Positions 1 through 9,195 of a DNA stretch of 64,000 nucleotides are shown one piece after another (within the stretch, counting starts at the first letter, position 1; each line of letters starts with the position of its first letter). Below the pieces are notes generated by a model, which was not told where the DNA came from, ran no database searches, and saw only the letters and a list, made by a program, of their open reading frames with translations. The stretch lies in the NCBI GenBank assembly GCA_026400435.1, contig JAPLOZ010000045.1:1-64000 (forward strand). Direction: 5' to 3'. The translations under genes and the position numbers were made by a program. Source of the stretch: Hyphomicrobiales bacterium. GTDB taxonomy: Bacteria > Pseudomonadota > Alphaproteobacteria > Rhizobiales > Rhizobiaceae.

Positions 1-87
1 GGCGAGCGGTGCGGCAACGATGAAGCCGGTCAGGAAATAGTTCCTGAGCCGTGTCATGCCGGAAATGACGCCTGGAGAATCGGACAT
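1..87 (-). CDS. DUF502 family membrane protein, N-terminal fragment
   Basis: Only the first 29 codons lie in the window; the gene continues past base 1. The reverse strand reads MSDSPGVISGMTRLRNYF and then a hydrophobic stretch ending in APLA. This matches the usual opening of DUF502 inner-membrane proteins, where a short cytoplasmic leader precedes the first membrane helix. The gene lies downstream of glmS on the same strand after a gap of about 68 bases. From what I recall of rhizobia, a DUF502 gene commonly sits between glmS and recG, which supports the call. The function of the family is unknown. Confidence 0.6.
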   Translation of the reverse strand, partial: MSDSPGVISGMTRLRNYFLTGFIVAAPLA

Positions 88-155
88 TGGCTACCGCTGT
101 TCTTGGCTAGACAAGATAGGGGAGCGGGGCAGGCATTTAAACAGCGAAGTTCGTC

Positions 156-1979
156 TTACTCGACTGTGACCGACTTGGCGAGGTTGCGCGGCTGGTCGAC
201 ATCGGTGCCCATGAACACGGCGGTGTAATAGGCGAGCATCTGGATCGGCAGCGCATAGACGATCGGCGCAACGAATTCCGGTACGTCCGGCAGGATGATG
301 GTCTCGAGCGTCTTCACTGTCGCGTTGGCCGCGCCCTTCCGGTCGGTGATCAGGATGATCTTGCCGCCGCGCGCCGCCACCTCCTGCATATTGGAGACGG
401 TCTTTTCGAAGATGCGGTCGTGCGGTGCGATGACGATCACCGGCATCTGCTCGTCGATCAGCGCTATGGGTCCGTGCTTGAGCTCGCCCGCCGCATAACC
501 TTCCGCATGTATGTAGCTGATTTCCTTCAGCTTCAGCGCCCCCTCCATGGCCAGCGGATAGTTGGTGTCGCGGCCGAGGTAGAGCACGTGCCTGTAGTGC
601 GACAGCTCGCGCGACACCTGCTCGATCTGTCCCTCAAGCTTGAGCGCCTGGGTGGCGAAGCGCGGCACTTCGGAAAGGCTACGCACCATCGCCCGCTCCT
701 GGTCGGGAGAGATCGTGCCGCGCGCGCTGGCTGCGCGTACGGCTAGCGCGGCAAGCACGGAGAGCTGGCAAGTGAACGCCTTGGTCGATGCAACGCCGAT
801 CTCCGGGCCGGCAAGCGTCGGCAGAACGATATCGGATTCGCGCGCGATGGTGGACTCGCGCACATTGACGATCGCCCCGATCGGCACACCGGCCTTGCGG
901 CAGTAGCGCAGCGAGGCAAGCGTGTCGGCGGTCTCGCCCGACTGCGAAACGAAGAACGCGGCGCTTTGCTTCGAGATGGGTATCTCGCGGTAGCGGAACT
1001 CCGAGGCGACATCGATGTCGACCGGCAGCCGTGCGTAGCGCTCGAACCAGTATTTGCCGATCAGGCCAGCCAGATAGGCGGTGCCGCAGGCCGAAATGGC
1101 AATGCGGTCGAGGCTGGCGAAGTCGAACGGCAGGTCGAACGGCCGTGCGGCGCCTTTTGTGAAGTCGAGATAGTGGGCGAGCGTGTGGCCGATGACCTCA
1201 GGCTGCTCATGGATCTCCTTCTCCATGAAATGACGGCGATTGCCCTTGTCGACCATGAAGGACGTGCTGAGCGACTGCTGCCGCCTGCGCTCGACTTTGT
1301 TGCCATCCATATCGAAAATCTGCATCGCGTTGCTGCGCACGACCACCCAGTCGCCGTCCTCGAGATAGGTGATCGAATTGGTGAAGGGCGCCAGAGCGAT
1401 GGCGTCGGAGCCGAGGAACATCTCCCCCTCTCCATGGCCGACGGCGAGCGGCGGGCCATTGCGGGCGCCGACGATCAGATCCTCGTCGTCGCTGAACATG
1501 ATGGCGAGCGCGAAGGCGCCCTGGAGCCGCTTCAGCGCATTGTGCGCGGCATCGACGGGCGCCGCGCCCTGAGCCAGTTCGCGGGCAACGAGGTGCGCAA
1601 CGACCTCGGTGTCTGTCTGCGAGGTGAACTCGTAGCCGTCGCGCCGCAACTCGTCGCGCAGTTCGGCGAAATTCTCGATGATACCGTTGTGAACGATAGC
1701 CACGCCATCCGAGAAATGCGGGTGGGCGTTCGTTTCGTTGGGCACCCCGTGGGTGGCCCAACGCGTATGGCCGATGCCGATCGTGCCGCCGAGCGGCTCG
1801 TCCTTCAGCCGGCGGTCGAGGTTGACCAGCTTGCCCTCGGCGCGGCGTCGGCCGAGTTTGCCATGCTCGACGGTAGCGACGCCGGCAGAGTCATAGCCGC
1901 GGTATTCAAGCCTCTTCAGCGCATCCACGATGAGCGGCGCGACCGGCGATTTGCCGACTATAGCAACGATACCGCACAT
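156..1979 (-). CDS. glmS: Glutamine-fructose-6-phosphate aminotransferase (isomerizing)
   Basis: Converts fructose 6-phosphate and glutamine to glucosamine 6-phosphate, the first step toward UDP-GlcNAc for peptidoglycan and lipid A. The 607-residue product has the family's usual length. It starts MCGIVAIVG, so Cys2 becomes the N-terminal nucleophile of the type 2 glutamine amidotransferase domain (about residues 2-220). Further amidotransferase motifs are TRWATHG and HNGIIENF. Two SIS sugar-isomerase domains follow (about 285-430 and 455-595), with SQSGETADT in the first. The C-terminus PRNLAKSVTVE is the conserved tail. glmU lies just upstream on the same strand, so the two consecutive UDP-GlcNAc enzymes are paired. 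No glmS ribozyme-like leader is evident, as expected outside Gram-positives. Confidence 0.97.
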   Translation of the reverse strand: MCGIVAIVGKSPVAPLIVDALKRLEYRGYDSAGVATVEHGKLGRRRAEGKLVNLDRRLKDEPLGGTIGIGHTRWATHGVPNETNAHPHFSDGVAIVHNGIIENFAELRDELRRDGYEFTSQTDTEVVAHLVARELAQGAAPVDAAHNALKRLQGAFALAIMFSDDEDLIVGARNGPPLAVGHGEGEMFLGSDAIALAPFTNSITYLEDGDWVVVRSNAMQIFDMDGNKVERRRQQSLSTSFMVDKGNRRHFMEKEIHEQPEVIGHTLAHYLDFTKGAARPFDLPFDFASLDRIAISACGTAYLAGLIGKYWFERYARLPVDIDVASEFRYREIPISKQSAAFFVSQSGETADTLASLRYCRKAGVPIGAIVNVRESTIARESDIVLPTLAGPEIGVASTKAFTCQLSVLAALAVRAASARGTISPDQERAMVRSLSEVPRFATQALKLEGQIEQVSRELSHYRHVLYLGRDTNYPLAMEGALKLKEISYIHAEGYAAGELKHGPIALIDEQMPVIVIAPHDRIFEKTVSNMQEVAARGGKIILITDRKGAANATVKTLETIILPDVPEFVAPIVYALPIQMLAYYTAVFMGTDVDQPRNLAKSVTVE

Positions 1980-2121
1980 GCGTTTGCCCCGAATCCCGGC
2001 CGTGTTCCTCAGCGGCTATCTACGGAGAGGACTGGCTTTGCGGAACTCAATTTGCATTTCGTTCCATTTCAGCCAGCCCTCATGGCACGGCGCGGCTGAA
2101 AATCGCGTTACCGGAACCGAT

Positions 2122-3489
2122 TCATTTTTTGCGGGCCGCCGCGGCTGCGGCAAATCGCTCGCGGACTTCCCTGGCCTTGCCAGGAAGGGACTTCTGGCGT
2201 GCGCGGCCGAAGGCCAGGGCATCGGCCTCCACGTCCTCCGTGATGACGCTGCCGGCCGCGACATTGGCACGGTCGCCGACCTTCACGGGCGCGATGAGCG
2301 AAGAATTCGAACCGATGAACGCGCCTTGCCCGACCTCGGTCAGGTGCTTGCCGTAGCCGTCATAGTTCACGGTGATCGTGCCGGCGCCGATATTGGCCTC
2401 CGCCCCGATCACCGCATCGCCGATATAGGTGAGATGGCTGACCTTCGCACCGCGACCGATCGATGCCTTCTTGACCTCGACGAAATTGCCGACCTTGGCC
2501 TTCTCGTGGAGGTCGGCGCCGGGGCGCAGCCGTGCGAAAGGTCCGACCTCCGAACCGGTGGCGACCGACGCGCCCTCCAGATGGCTGAACGCATGGATGG
2601 TGACCCCGCCGGCAATTCTCACGCCGGGGCCGAACCAGACGTTAGGCTCGACCAGCGCGTCCTGCCCGATCTCGGTATCGTACGAGAAATGCACTGTTTC
2701 CGGTGCAATGAGGGTGACGCCGGACAGCATGGCTTCGCGGCGGCGGCGGCGTTGCCAGATTGCCTCCGCTTCCGCCAGTTCGGCACGGTTGTTGATGCCG
2801 AGAACGCTTTCGGCACACGCCTCGGTGGCAGCCACGCCGAGGCCGGCCTTTGCGGCGATTTCGACGATATCGGTCAGGTAATATTCGCCCTTGGCGTTGC
2901 TGTTACCGACCTGGTCGAGCAAGGCGAGCGCATGCTTTCCGGCAATCGCCATCAGTCCGCCATTACAGAAGCCGATCTTCTTCTCGGCTGGCGAGGCATC
3001 CTTTTCCTCGCGGATGGCGACGAGGTTTCCGTCCTTTTCGATAAGCCGACCGTAGCCGGCCGGATTGGGCGGGCGAAAGCCTACCACCACCACCGCGGCG
3101 CCCTCGGCGAGTTTTTGCCTGGCGGCGCTGAGCGGTCCGGCCTCGATCAGCGGCGTGTCGCCGAACATCACGAGGATGTCGTCATGGCCCCGTGCGATTG
3201 CTGCACGGGCCGACAGCACAGCGTGGCCTGTGCCAAGCCGCTGTTCCTGCACGAATATCTCCGGCGCCGGATCGAAACCGGCGGCAGCCTTGCGGACTGC
3301 ATCGGCCCCGTGTCCGACGACCAGCGCCACCGCGCCACCGCCCGCAGCTTTCGCTGCAGCCGCTACATGCGCGACTATCGGCAGCCCAGCGATCTCGTGC
3401 AAAACCTTGGGTTTTGCGCTCTTCATGCGCGTGCCCTCGCCCGCGGCAAGGATGATCGAGAGGCAGCTTCTTTCAGTCATGGACGGCAT
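2122..3489 (-). CDS. glmU: Bifunctional UDP-GlcNAc pyrophosphorylase / glucosamine-1-phosphate acetyltransferase
   Basis: Acetylates glucosamine 1-phosphate and then uridylates it to UDP-GlcNAc in the cytoplasm. The product has 455 residues, essentially the E. coli length. The N-terminal nucleotidyltransferase domain shows the signature [15 protein letters not shown] near residue 15. The C-terminal half is a left-handed beta-helix with hexapeptide repeats, including NFVEVKKA and [11 protein letters not shown], the acetyltransferase core. The start at 3489 gives MPSMTERS. A second in-frame ATG lies three codons in, and neither has a strong Shine-Dalgarno sequence. It precedes glmS on the same strand with a gap of about 140 bases. 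Confidence 0.96.
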   Translation of the reverse strand: MPSMTERSCLSIILAAGEGTRMKSAKPKVLHEIAGLPIVAHVAAAAKAAGGGAVALVVGHGADAVRKAAAGFDPAPEIFVQEQRLGTGHAVLSARAAIARGHDDILVMFGDTPLIEAGPLSAARQKLAEGAAVVVVGFRPPNPAGYGRLIEKDGNLVAIREEKDASPAEKKIGFCNGGLMAIAGKHALALLDQVGNSNAKGEYYLTDIVEIAAKAGLGVAATEACAESVLGINNRAELAEAEAIWQRRRRREAMLSGVTLIAPETVHFSYDTEIGQDALVEPNVWFGPGVRIAGGVTIHAFSHLEGASVATGSEVGPFARLRPGADLHEKAKVGNFVEVKKASIGRGAKVSHLTYIGDAVIGAEANIGAGTITVNYDGYGKHLTEVGQGAFIGSNSSLIAPVKVGDRANVAAGSVITEDVEADALAFGRARQKSLPGKAREVRERFAAAAAARKK

Positions 3490-3576
3490 ACCGCTTGGCA
3501 GGAATCGCGCTCGGCGAGCTTATAGCCGCCGAAGCCATGCTGCGCCAATGCGGTTAAAATCGGGTGGCTTCAGGCG

Positions 3577-3873
3577 TCAGGCAGCGTTCAGCGCGCGCTC
3601 GACCGCTTCCGGCTCCTTGTCCAGAACAGTCAACAGTATTCGCGAAGGGGTATCGATGGCCGAGCGCCCCTGTTCCCAATCGCGCACGCGGCCAACGGAA
3701 AAACCATAGCGCGCGGCAAACTCTACCTGGGTAAGCCCGAGCTTTCCACGGATCGCCCTTACATCCACCGCATGCGGAACGTGTACCGCAAAGTCGGCCA
3801 CTTTCGATTCGCCCTTGGCGAAGGCCAACGCCTCGCGCGCGCCTTGCAGTATCCTCGAACCGGCCTTGGTCAT
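3577..3873 (-). CDS. XRE/HigA-like antitoxin, helix-turn-helix
   Basis: A 98-residue DNA-binding protein beginning MTKAGSRILQGAREAL. The C-terminal half is an XRE helix-turn-helix (IRGKLGLTQVEFAARYGFSV, then VRDWEQGRS). This is the architecture of antitoxins paired with HigB/RelE-type toxins. The start at 3873 is preferred over the longer frame because GGAG and AGG lie just upstream. Its ATG also overlaps a TGA that ends one frame of the toxin (ATGA), the usual coupling in such pairs. The antitoxin is intact while the upstream toxin frame is disrupted. It probably autoregulates through the palindrome at 4248-4264. Confidence 0.75.
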   Translation of the reverse strand: MTKAGSRILQGAREALAFAKGESKVADFAVHVPHAVDVRAIRGKLGLTQVEFAARYGFSVGRVRDWEQGRSAIDTPSRILLTVLDKEPEAVERALNAA

Positions 3874-4237
3874 TGTCCTGATCTCCGTCGTTGCGCCTTC
3901 TGGCTGCAACAGATTCGCGCCACACACGCGGCAAACTGGTCAAGATGTCTCTCAATTCGTTGCGTTCCACCCTCGCTTGCGAGTCCTTGCTGTAAACATC
4001 GAGCAGGAAGACCGGGTATCGGCGTCCGCGTAGAAGGTGATGATGCGGTAGCCGCCGCTCTTGCCTTTTCCTCGCCCGGCGAAGCGAAGCTTCCTTGCAC
4101 CGCCAGTACCCGGCATGATGTCGCCGTCGGCTCGGACTCCCGCCGACGCGAGAAACCATGGCAGCCCGTTCATCATCCGAAATGCCTTCGTCTCTCGCGG
4201 AAGCAAGAAACGCGGGCGTTTCGATGACCGTATGCAT
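3870..4237 (-). pseudogene. HigB/RelE-like toxin gene with shifted reading frame
   Basis: Three segments of a RelE/HigB-type mRNA interferase occur in order but not in one frame. [18 protein letters not shown] starts at 4237. [20 protein letters not shown] and IITFYADAD follow in another frame. [10 protein letters not shown] and [15 protein letters not shown] then return to the first frame. The second shift is explained by one missing base near 4015, where GAC-GCC-GAT runs into ACCCGGTC. The first lies near 4155, just after the codon for the AAMV segment. The two changes compensate, leaving about 50 wrong residues if read straight through. Either the toxin was inactivated while its antitoxin survived, or the assembly contains two indels. 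Confidence 0.65.
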
Positions 4238-4247
4238 CAGAAAGTAT

Positions 4248-4264
4248 GTACGGAATTTCCGTAC
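4248..4264. promoter_or_regulatory. 17-bp perfect palindrome, likely toxin-antitoxin operator
   Basis: GTACGGAA-T-TTCCGTAC is an exact inverted repeat with a single central base. It sits in the 32-base gap between the ccdA stop (4270) and the toxin start (4237). XRE antitoxins of HigBA modules bind palindromes at exactly this place to repress their own operon. That role is inferred from position and symmetry. Confidence 0.5.
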
Positions 4265-4269
4265 CACAG

Positions 4270-5016
4270 TCAACCCAGAGTCGCCAGCCCTGGGAACGTC
4301 TCCAGCAGCCAGTAGGAGGCGGTCTGGACGCCGCCTGTGAGAAACAGCAGCCCGGCGATGACGAGCAGCGCGCCGATGATTTTTTCAACGCGGCCGAGAT
4401 GGACGCGGAATTTTTGCAGGAAGCGCATGAAGGCGCCGGAGAACAGCGCGGCAATCAGGAAGGGAATGCCGAGGCCGAGAGAATAGGCGGCGAGCAGCGC
4501 CGCCCCCTCGCCAACCGTCTCGCGGCCTCCGGCAAGCGTCAGGATCGGCCCGAGCACCGGGCCTATGCAGGGCGTCCAGCCAAATGCGAAGGCAAGCCCC
4601 ATGAGGTACGCCGCAATAGCGCTAGCAGGCCTCCCCTGCGACTGGAAACGCGCCTCGCGCGACAGCAACGGAATGCGGATAATGCCGAGGAAATTCAATC
4701 CCATCAGGATGATGAGGACGCCCGCGGCCATCGCCAACGGCTCCTGCCAGACACGCAACAGCCGGCCGATCGTCGATGCGCCAGCCCCCAACGCCACGAA
4801 GACCGTGGTGAACCCGAGCACGAAGGCGAATGACGACAGCAGGAGCGCAGTGCGCGCTCCGGACTTCACGGTTTGCGATGCGTCGGCGCGGAAATCGTCG
4901 ACCGAAACGCCCGCCATATAGCAGAGATAGGGGGGAACGAGCGGCAGGACGCAAGGCGACAGGAAGGACAGGGCGCCCGCCCCAACAGCACTCACATAGC
5001 CGACATCAAGCGCCAT
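4270..5016 (-). CDS. ccdA: CcdA-type cytochrome c biogenesis / disulfide-reductant transporter
   Basis: A polytopic inner-membrane protein of 248 residues with about six hydrophobic segments. It should pass reducing power from cytoplasmic thioredoxin to periplasmic thiol proteins, for example in cytochrome c maturation. Diagnostic features are the paired Cys-Pro motifs LSPCVLPLVPPY near residue 24 and GWTPCIGPVLGPIL in the second half, which hold the two redox cysteines of the DsbD/CcdA core. The start at 5016 (MALDVGYVS) is preferred over 5034 because GGAG lies eight bases before it. No cytochrome c maturation genes lie nearby. Confidence 0.9.
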   Translation of the reverse strand: MALDVGYVSAVGAGALSFLSPCVLPLVPPYLCYMAGVSVDDFRADASQTVKSGARTALLLSSFAFVLGFTTVFVALGAGASTIGRLLRVWQEPLAMAAGVLIILMGLNFLGIIRIPLLSREARFQSQGRPASAIAAYLMGLAFAFGWTPCIGPVLGPILTLAGGRETVGEGAALLAAYSLGLGIPFLIAALFSGAFMRFLQKFRVHLGRVEKIIGALLVIAGLLFLTGGVQTASYWLLETFPGLATLG

Positions 5017-5115
5017 CAATTCCGCTCCACGCACCGGCGCGCAGCATATAGAGACGTCGCGGGCAGCACTCCAGTCACGACTGCGTGGCCGATGCCTGAT
5101 CGCACTGGGCCAGCG

Positions 5116-6108
5116 TCAGAGCGCCTTGACGGAAACCTCTTCCGGCTCCTCGATCTTCAGCGGATTGCGCAGCGGCAGGCCGAAATCCGGCGTCGAGATC
5201 TCGAAGACGTCGCCGGCCTTGGTGCCGATGCCATCGGCGAAGGAAAGCGTGGCGGTGCCGAACATGTGGATGTGAACGTCGCCCGGTTGGCGGAACAGCG
5301 TGTATTTGAAGTGGTGGTGTTCTAGATTTCCTATCGTGTGCGACATGTTCGTCTCACCGGACAGGAACGGTTTTTCCCAAAGCGTCGCGCCGTCGCGGAC
5401 GATCTTCGATGTGCCGCGAATGTCGGACGGCAGGTCGCCGACCAGTATTTCCGGACCGTAGGAGGCGTTCCTGAGCTTTGAGTGCGCCAGATAGAGATAG
5501 TTCACGCGCTCGATGACATGGTCGGAGAACTCGTTCGACAGGGCAAACCCGACGCGGAACGGCGTTCCGTCGTCGCCTATGACGTAGATGCCCGCAATCT
5601 CGGGCTCCTCGCCGCCATCCTTTGCGAAGGCGGGCGACAGGAGCGGCGCCCCAGGTGCCACGGCCATGGTGCCGTTACCCTTGTAGAACCACTCGGGCTG
5701 GACGCCGATTTCGCCTGGCTTCGGCTTGCCGTTCTCAAGACCCATGCGGAACATCTTCATCGAATCCGTCAGCGTCTCCTCTCCGTCGGCGGCGAGTTTC
5801 TTGTGCATGGCGTCGCGGGTGGAAGCAGAGCCAAGATGGGTGAGCCCGGTGCCTGTCAGGTGCAGATGCGCGGGGTCGGGATGGTTGATGGGCGCGATAA
5901 GGCGGCCTTGACGGTATGCTGCGTCGAGATCGACGGTCTTGCCAAACCCCTTGCGCTCGATGAGCGCGGCAAGGCCCGAGCCGCTGCGAGCGGCCTCGAG
6001 AGCAAGCGAGTAGACGCTCTTTGCACCATTGACGACGCGTGTCGCGCCGTTCGTGCGCGCCACGACCTGGATCATGTCGGACCCATCTACGATCTGAGAG
6101 ATCAGCAT
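5116..6108 (-). CDS. gguC: GguC / AraD1 family protein (fumarylacetoacetase-like fold)
   Basis: The 330-residue product matches the GguC/AraD1 family found at the end of chvE-gguAB operons in Agrobacterium and relatives. The family resembles fumarylacetoacetate hydrolases. A role in metabolizing 2-keto-3-deoxy sugar acids derived from arabinose or galactose has been proposed, but the activity of this protein cannot be read from sequence. Visible segments include HLTGTGLTHLGSASTRD and VGFALSNEFSDH, the latter a metal-site-like acidic region. The start has AGGAG eight bases upstream. It follows gguB after 162 bases with no obvious gene, so it may be cotranscribed or have its own promoter. Confidence 0.85.
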   Translation of the reverse strand: MLISQIVDGSDMIQVVARTNGATRVVNGAKSVYSLALEAARSGSGLAALIERKGFGKTVDLDAAYRQGRLIAPINHPDPAHLHLTGTGLTHLGSASTRDAMHKKLAADGEETLTDSMKMFRMGLENGKPKPGEIGVQPEWFYKGNGTMAVAPGAPLLSPAFAKDGGEEPEIAGIYVIGDDGTPFRVGFALSNEFSDHVIERVNYLYLAHSKLRNASYGPEILVGDLPSDIRGTSKIVRDGATLWEKPFLSGETNMSHTIGNLEHHHFKYTLFRQPGDVHIHMFGTATLSFADGIGTKAGDVFEISTPDFGLPLRNPLKIEEPEEVSVKAL

Positions 6109-6270
6109 TCCAACTCTCCTTGCCTGCGGCGCGCTTTCCCGCGCGCCTCACGCTGCTGCCAGCGCGACCTCACCCCTGCGCCGCCCGAACGTGTCCTTGG
6201 CGGCGATGCGTACAAAAATCATGACGGCTGAAGGCAGCCGCAGCGTCTTTGCGTATCCGAACCTACCGAG

Positions 6271-7563
6271 CTAAGCCTTGTTCTTGTTGTAGACGTCAAA
6301 GACGACCGCTCCGAGCAGCACCAGGCCCTTGACCACCTGCTGCCAGTCAACATTGACGCCCATGATCGACATGCCGTTGTTCATGACGCCCATGATGAAG
6401 CCGCCGACCACCGCGCCAATGACCTGGCCGACGCCGCCCATCGCGGAGGCGCCGCCGATGAAGACGGCGGCGATGACGTCGAGTTCGCTGCCAAGGCCGG
6501 CAGCAGGAACGGCCTGTCCCAGCCGCGCAGCGATGATCAGCCCGCCGAGCGCCGACAGGACGCCCATGTTGATGAACACAAACAGCGTTAGACGTTCGAT
6601 ATTGATGCCCGACAGCTGCGCCGCCTTGGCATTGCCGCCCATCGCGTAGATGCGCCGGCCGATCGTCATGCGCTTGGTGACGAACACGAAGAGCCCTATC
6701 AGCAGGCCCATCACTACCAGCACGATCGGCAAGCCCCGGTAGGTCGCGAACTGGTAGACCAGGAAGAGCACAAGCGCGCTGATCACCAGCGTCTTTGCCG
6801 TGAACAGGACGAAGGGCTCCGCGTGATAGCCGTGATGCTCTCGCGCGCGCCGCGCCTTGAGACCGAAATAGATGTAGGCCAGCACGCCGATGACGCCGAT
6901 GACGATGGTGGTCATGTGAAGCGACAGGCCGCTGCCGACGATGGTCTTGCCGGCAAGGTTGACGGTCGGGGGAACGATCTCCCACGTGCCGATCAGGTCG
7001 GGAATGAAGCCCGAGCTCAACGCCTTGAAGCCGGCGGGCAGCGGCCCGACCGACGAGCCTCCGCCCAGCAGCGCCTGGCACATGCCGCGGAATATCAGCA
7101 TGCCCGCCAGGGTCACGATGAAGCTCGGTATCCGGTGATAGGCTACCCAGTAGCCCTGCGCCGCGCCGATGGCGCCGCCGATGATGAGGCAGACGATCGA
7201 CACCACGAGCGGATTGCTGAGGAAGCCTAGCGGCCAGATGACCATCATCATGGCGGCAAGCGCTCCGATGAAACCGGCGACCGACCCGACGCTGAGATCG
7301 ATGTGGCCGGACACGATCACCAGCAGCATGCCAAGCGCCATGACAATGATGAAGCTGTTCTGCTGGACGAGGTTGCTGAGGTTCACCGGCTTGAACAGCG
7401 TGCCGTCGGTGGTGAACTGGAAGAAGACCATGATGGCGATGAGCGCGAGCACGAGGCCATATTCGCGAAGATTGGTGACCAGCGCCGAGACTGCGAAGCG
7501 CGGCGCCGGCTGAATATCCTGGGCGACGCTGCTGCTTGGGGCGGGGGTGCTTTCGGTGCTCAT
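6271..7563 (-). CDS. gguB: Multiple-monosaccharide ABC transporter permease
   Basis: The 430-residue inner-membrane permease of the ChvE-Ggu uptake system belongs to the BPD_transp_2 group that includes RbsC and XylH. About ten hydrophobic segments run from [14 protein letters not shown] near residue 30 to the C-terminus. Typical features are the [14 protein letters not shown] motif near residue 105 and [21 protein letters not shown] near residue 370. The length and hydrophilic central insertion resemble XylH-type permeases. Its ATG overlaps the gguA stop by four bases (7560-7563), indicating translational coupling. Substrates of the homologous Agrobacterium system include galactose, glucose, arabinose and xylose. 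Confidence 0.93.
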   Translation of the reverse strand: MSTESTPAPSSSVAQDIQPAPRFAVSALVTNLREYGLVLALIAIMVFFQFTTDGTLFKPVNLSNLVQQNSFIIVMALGMLLVIVSGHIDLSVGSVAGFIGALAAMMMVIWPLGFLSNPLVVSIVCLIIGGAIGAAQGYWVAYHRIPSFIVTLAGMLIFRGMCQALLGGGSSVGPLPAGFKALSSGFIPDLIGTWEIVPPTVNLAGKTIVGSGLSLHMTTIVIGVIGVLAYIYFGLKARRAREHHGYHAEPFVLFTAKTLVISALVLFLVYQFATYRGLPIVLVVMGLLIGLFVFVTKRMTIGRRIYAMGGNAKAAQLSGINIERLTLFVFINMGVLSALGGLIIAARLGQAVPAAGLGSELDVIAAVFIGGASAMGGVGQVIGAVVGGFIMGVMNNGMSIMGVNVDWQQVVKGLVLLGAVVFDVYNKNKA

Positions 7564-9095
7564 GATGCTGCTTTTCCTTCTCCCCGAACGATGGCGCGCA
7601 TGATCTTTTCTTGGCTGGCGTCGGATGCCGCCATTTCGCCTACGATGCGCCCTTCGTTCATGACGTAGATCCGGTCGGATATGCCGAGCAGTTCAGGCAT
7701 TTCCGACGAGATGACGATGATAGCCTTACCCTCCGCAGCGAGCCGCGCGATGATCGTGTAGATCTCGTATTTCGCGCCGACGTCGATGCCGCGCGTAGGC
7801 TCGTCGAGAATCAGCACCTCCGGGCTGGCAAACAGCCATTTCGAAAGCACGACCTTCTGCTGGTTGCCGCCGGAAAGGTTACCCGTCATCTGGTACACGC
7901 TCGATGCGCGGATATTGGTCTTGCCGCGATAGTCGTTGGCGGCGGCGAGTTCGCGCAAATCGTCGATCACTCCATGCCGCGAAACACCACCGAGGTTGGC
8001 CAGCGTTATATTGTGCTTGATGTGATCGATCAGGTTGAGCCCGTAGGTCTTTCTGTCCTCTGTCACATAGGCGATGCCGTGCTGGACCGCCTTGCCTACA
8101 GTGGAGGTGTCAATCGGCTTGCCCCTGAAAAGCACGTCGCCTGTGATGCGGCGGCCGTAGGATCGGCCAAACAGGCTCATGGCAAACTCGGTGCGCCCGG
8201 CGCCCATGAGCCCCGCTATTCCCACCACCTCGCCCCTGCGGACATTGATGTCTATGCCCTTGATCACCTGCCGTTCGGCATGGATCGGGTGATAGACGGA
8301 CCAGTTCTTCACCTCGAAGACGATCTCGCCGATATCAGGCTCGCGTGGCGGGTAGCGGTCTTCGAGCGCGCGGCCGACCATTGATGTAATGATGCGGTCT
8401 TCGCTGATGTCCCCCTTGGCGAGCGTCTCGATGGTCTGTCCGTCGCGGATGATCGTGACGTGATCGGCGACGCGGTTCACCTCATTCAGCTTGTGCGAGA
8501 TGAGGATCGAGGTGATGCCCTGATTCTTGAACTCGAGCAGAAGATCGAGCAGCGCCTGGCTATCCTTTTCGGACAGGCTGGCGGTCGGCTCGTCGAGGAT
8601 CAGCAGCCGGACTTCCTTGCTCAGCGCCTTGGCGATTTCCACCAACTGCTGCTTGCCGACGCCGATATTGGTGATCAGCGTCTTGGGGTCTTCGTTCAGC
8701 CCAACTTTCTTCAGGAGGGCGGTGGTGCGCGCCTCGTTGGCGTGCCAGTCGATGACGCCGTATCTGGCGTGCTCGTTGCCGAGGAAAATATTTTCGGCGA
8801 TCGACAGCATAGGCACCAGAGCAAGCTCCTGGTGGATGATGACGATGCCCTGCCGCTCGCTGTCGTGAATGCCTTTGAAGTGGCATTCCTGGCCGCGATA
8901 GATGATTTTGCCATCGTAGGTGCCATCAGGATAGACGCCCGACAGAACCTTCATCAGGGTTGACTTGCCTGCGCCATTCTCGCCGACGACGGCGTGAATC
9001 TCGCCCTCCTCCACGCTGAGGTTGACGTTGGACAACGCCTTGACGCCGGGAAACGTCTTGGTGATGCCGCGCATCTCCAAAATCGTGGAAACCAT
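7560..9095 (-). CDS. gguA: Multiple-monosaccharide ABC transporter ATP-binding protein
   Basis: A double-cassette sugar ABC ATPase of 511 residues. The first domain has a canonical Walker A (GENGAGKST near residue 37), signature motif and Walker B ([11 protein letters not shown]). The second domain has the degenerate Walker [10 protein letters not shown] usual for this class, yet retains LSGGNQQKV and [11 protein letters not shown]. It powers GguB to import sugars captured by ChvE. The start at 9095 ([13 protein letters not shown]) fits the family better than the longer frame at 9140. A strong hairpin separates it from chvE upstream. Confidence 0.93.
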   Translation of the reverse strand: MVSTILEMRGITKTFPGVKALSNVNLSVEEGEIHAVVGENGAGKSTLMKVLSGVYPDGTYDGKIIYRGQECHFKGIHDSERQGIVIIHQELALVPMLSIAENIFLGNEHARYGVIDWHANEARTTALLKKVGLNEDPKTLITNIGVGKQQLVEIAKALSKEVRLLILDEPTASLSEKDSQALLDLLLEFKNQGITSILISHKLNEVNRVADHVTIIRDGQTIETLAKGDISEDRIITSMVGRALEDRYPPREPDIGEIVFEVKNWSVYHPIHAERQVIKGIDINVRRGEVVGIAGLMGAGRTEFAMSLFGRSYGRRITGDVLFRGKPIDTSTVGKAVQHGIAYVTEDRKTYGLNLIDHIKHNITLANLGGVSRHGVIDDLRELAAANDYRGKTNIRASSVYQMTGNLSGGNQQKVVLSKWLFASPEVLILDEPTRGIDVGAKYEIYTIIARLAAEGKAIIVISSEMPELLGISDRIYVMNEGRIVGEMAASDASQEKIMRAIVRGEGKAAS

Positions 9096-9151
9096 CGGGG
9101 ATACCGCTCCTGCTGACCCCGCAGACAATATCGGGGTCACCCATCAACGAA

Positions 9152-9181
9152 AAGGGCCCCGCGCAAAAGCGCGGAGCCCTT
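9152..9181 (-). terminator. Intercistronic hairpin / attenuator between chvE and gguA
   Basis: On the minus strand the arms AAGGGCTCCGCGC and GCGCGGGGCCCTT enclose TTTT, with one mismatch, and TTTTCG follows at the stem base. This looks like a partial terminator or 3' stabilizer for chvE mRNA. Such elements often keep binding-protein transcripts in excess over permease and ATPase transcripts. Confidence 0.6.
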
Positions 9182-9195
9182 CGTATGGCAAAGTC

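Noticed and set aside
88-155. Possible glmS-type ribozyme or riboswitch near glmS
   Set aside because: The wrong side of the gene for a leader, and no conserved ribozyme core is visible at either end.
1930-3525. 531-codon plus-strand open frame opposite glmU
   Set aside because: Entirely antisense to glmU with no recognizable protein features.
3554-4273. 239-codon minus-strand frame covering toxin and antitoxin
   Set aside because: It reads the toxin start correctly but runs out of frame through the antitoxin. It arises from the frameshifts and is not a fused protein.
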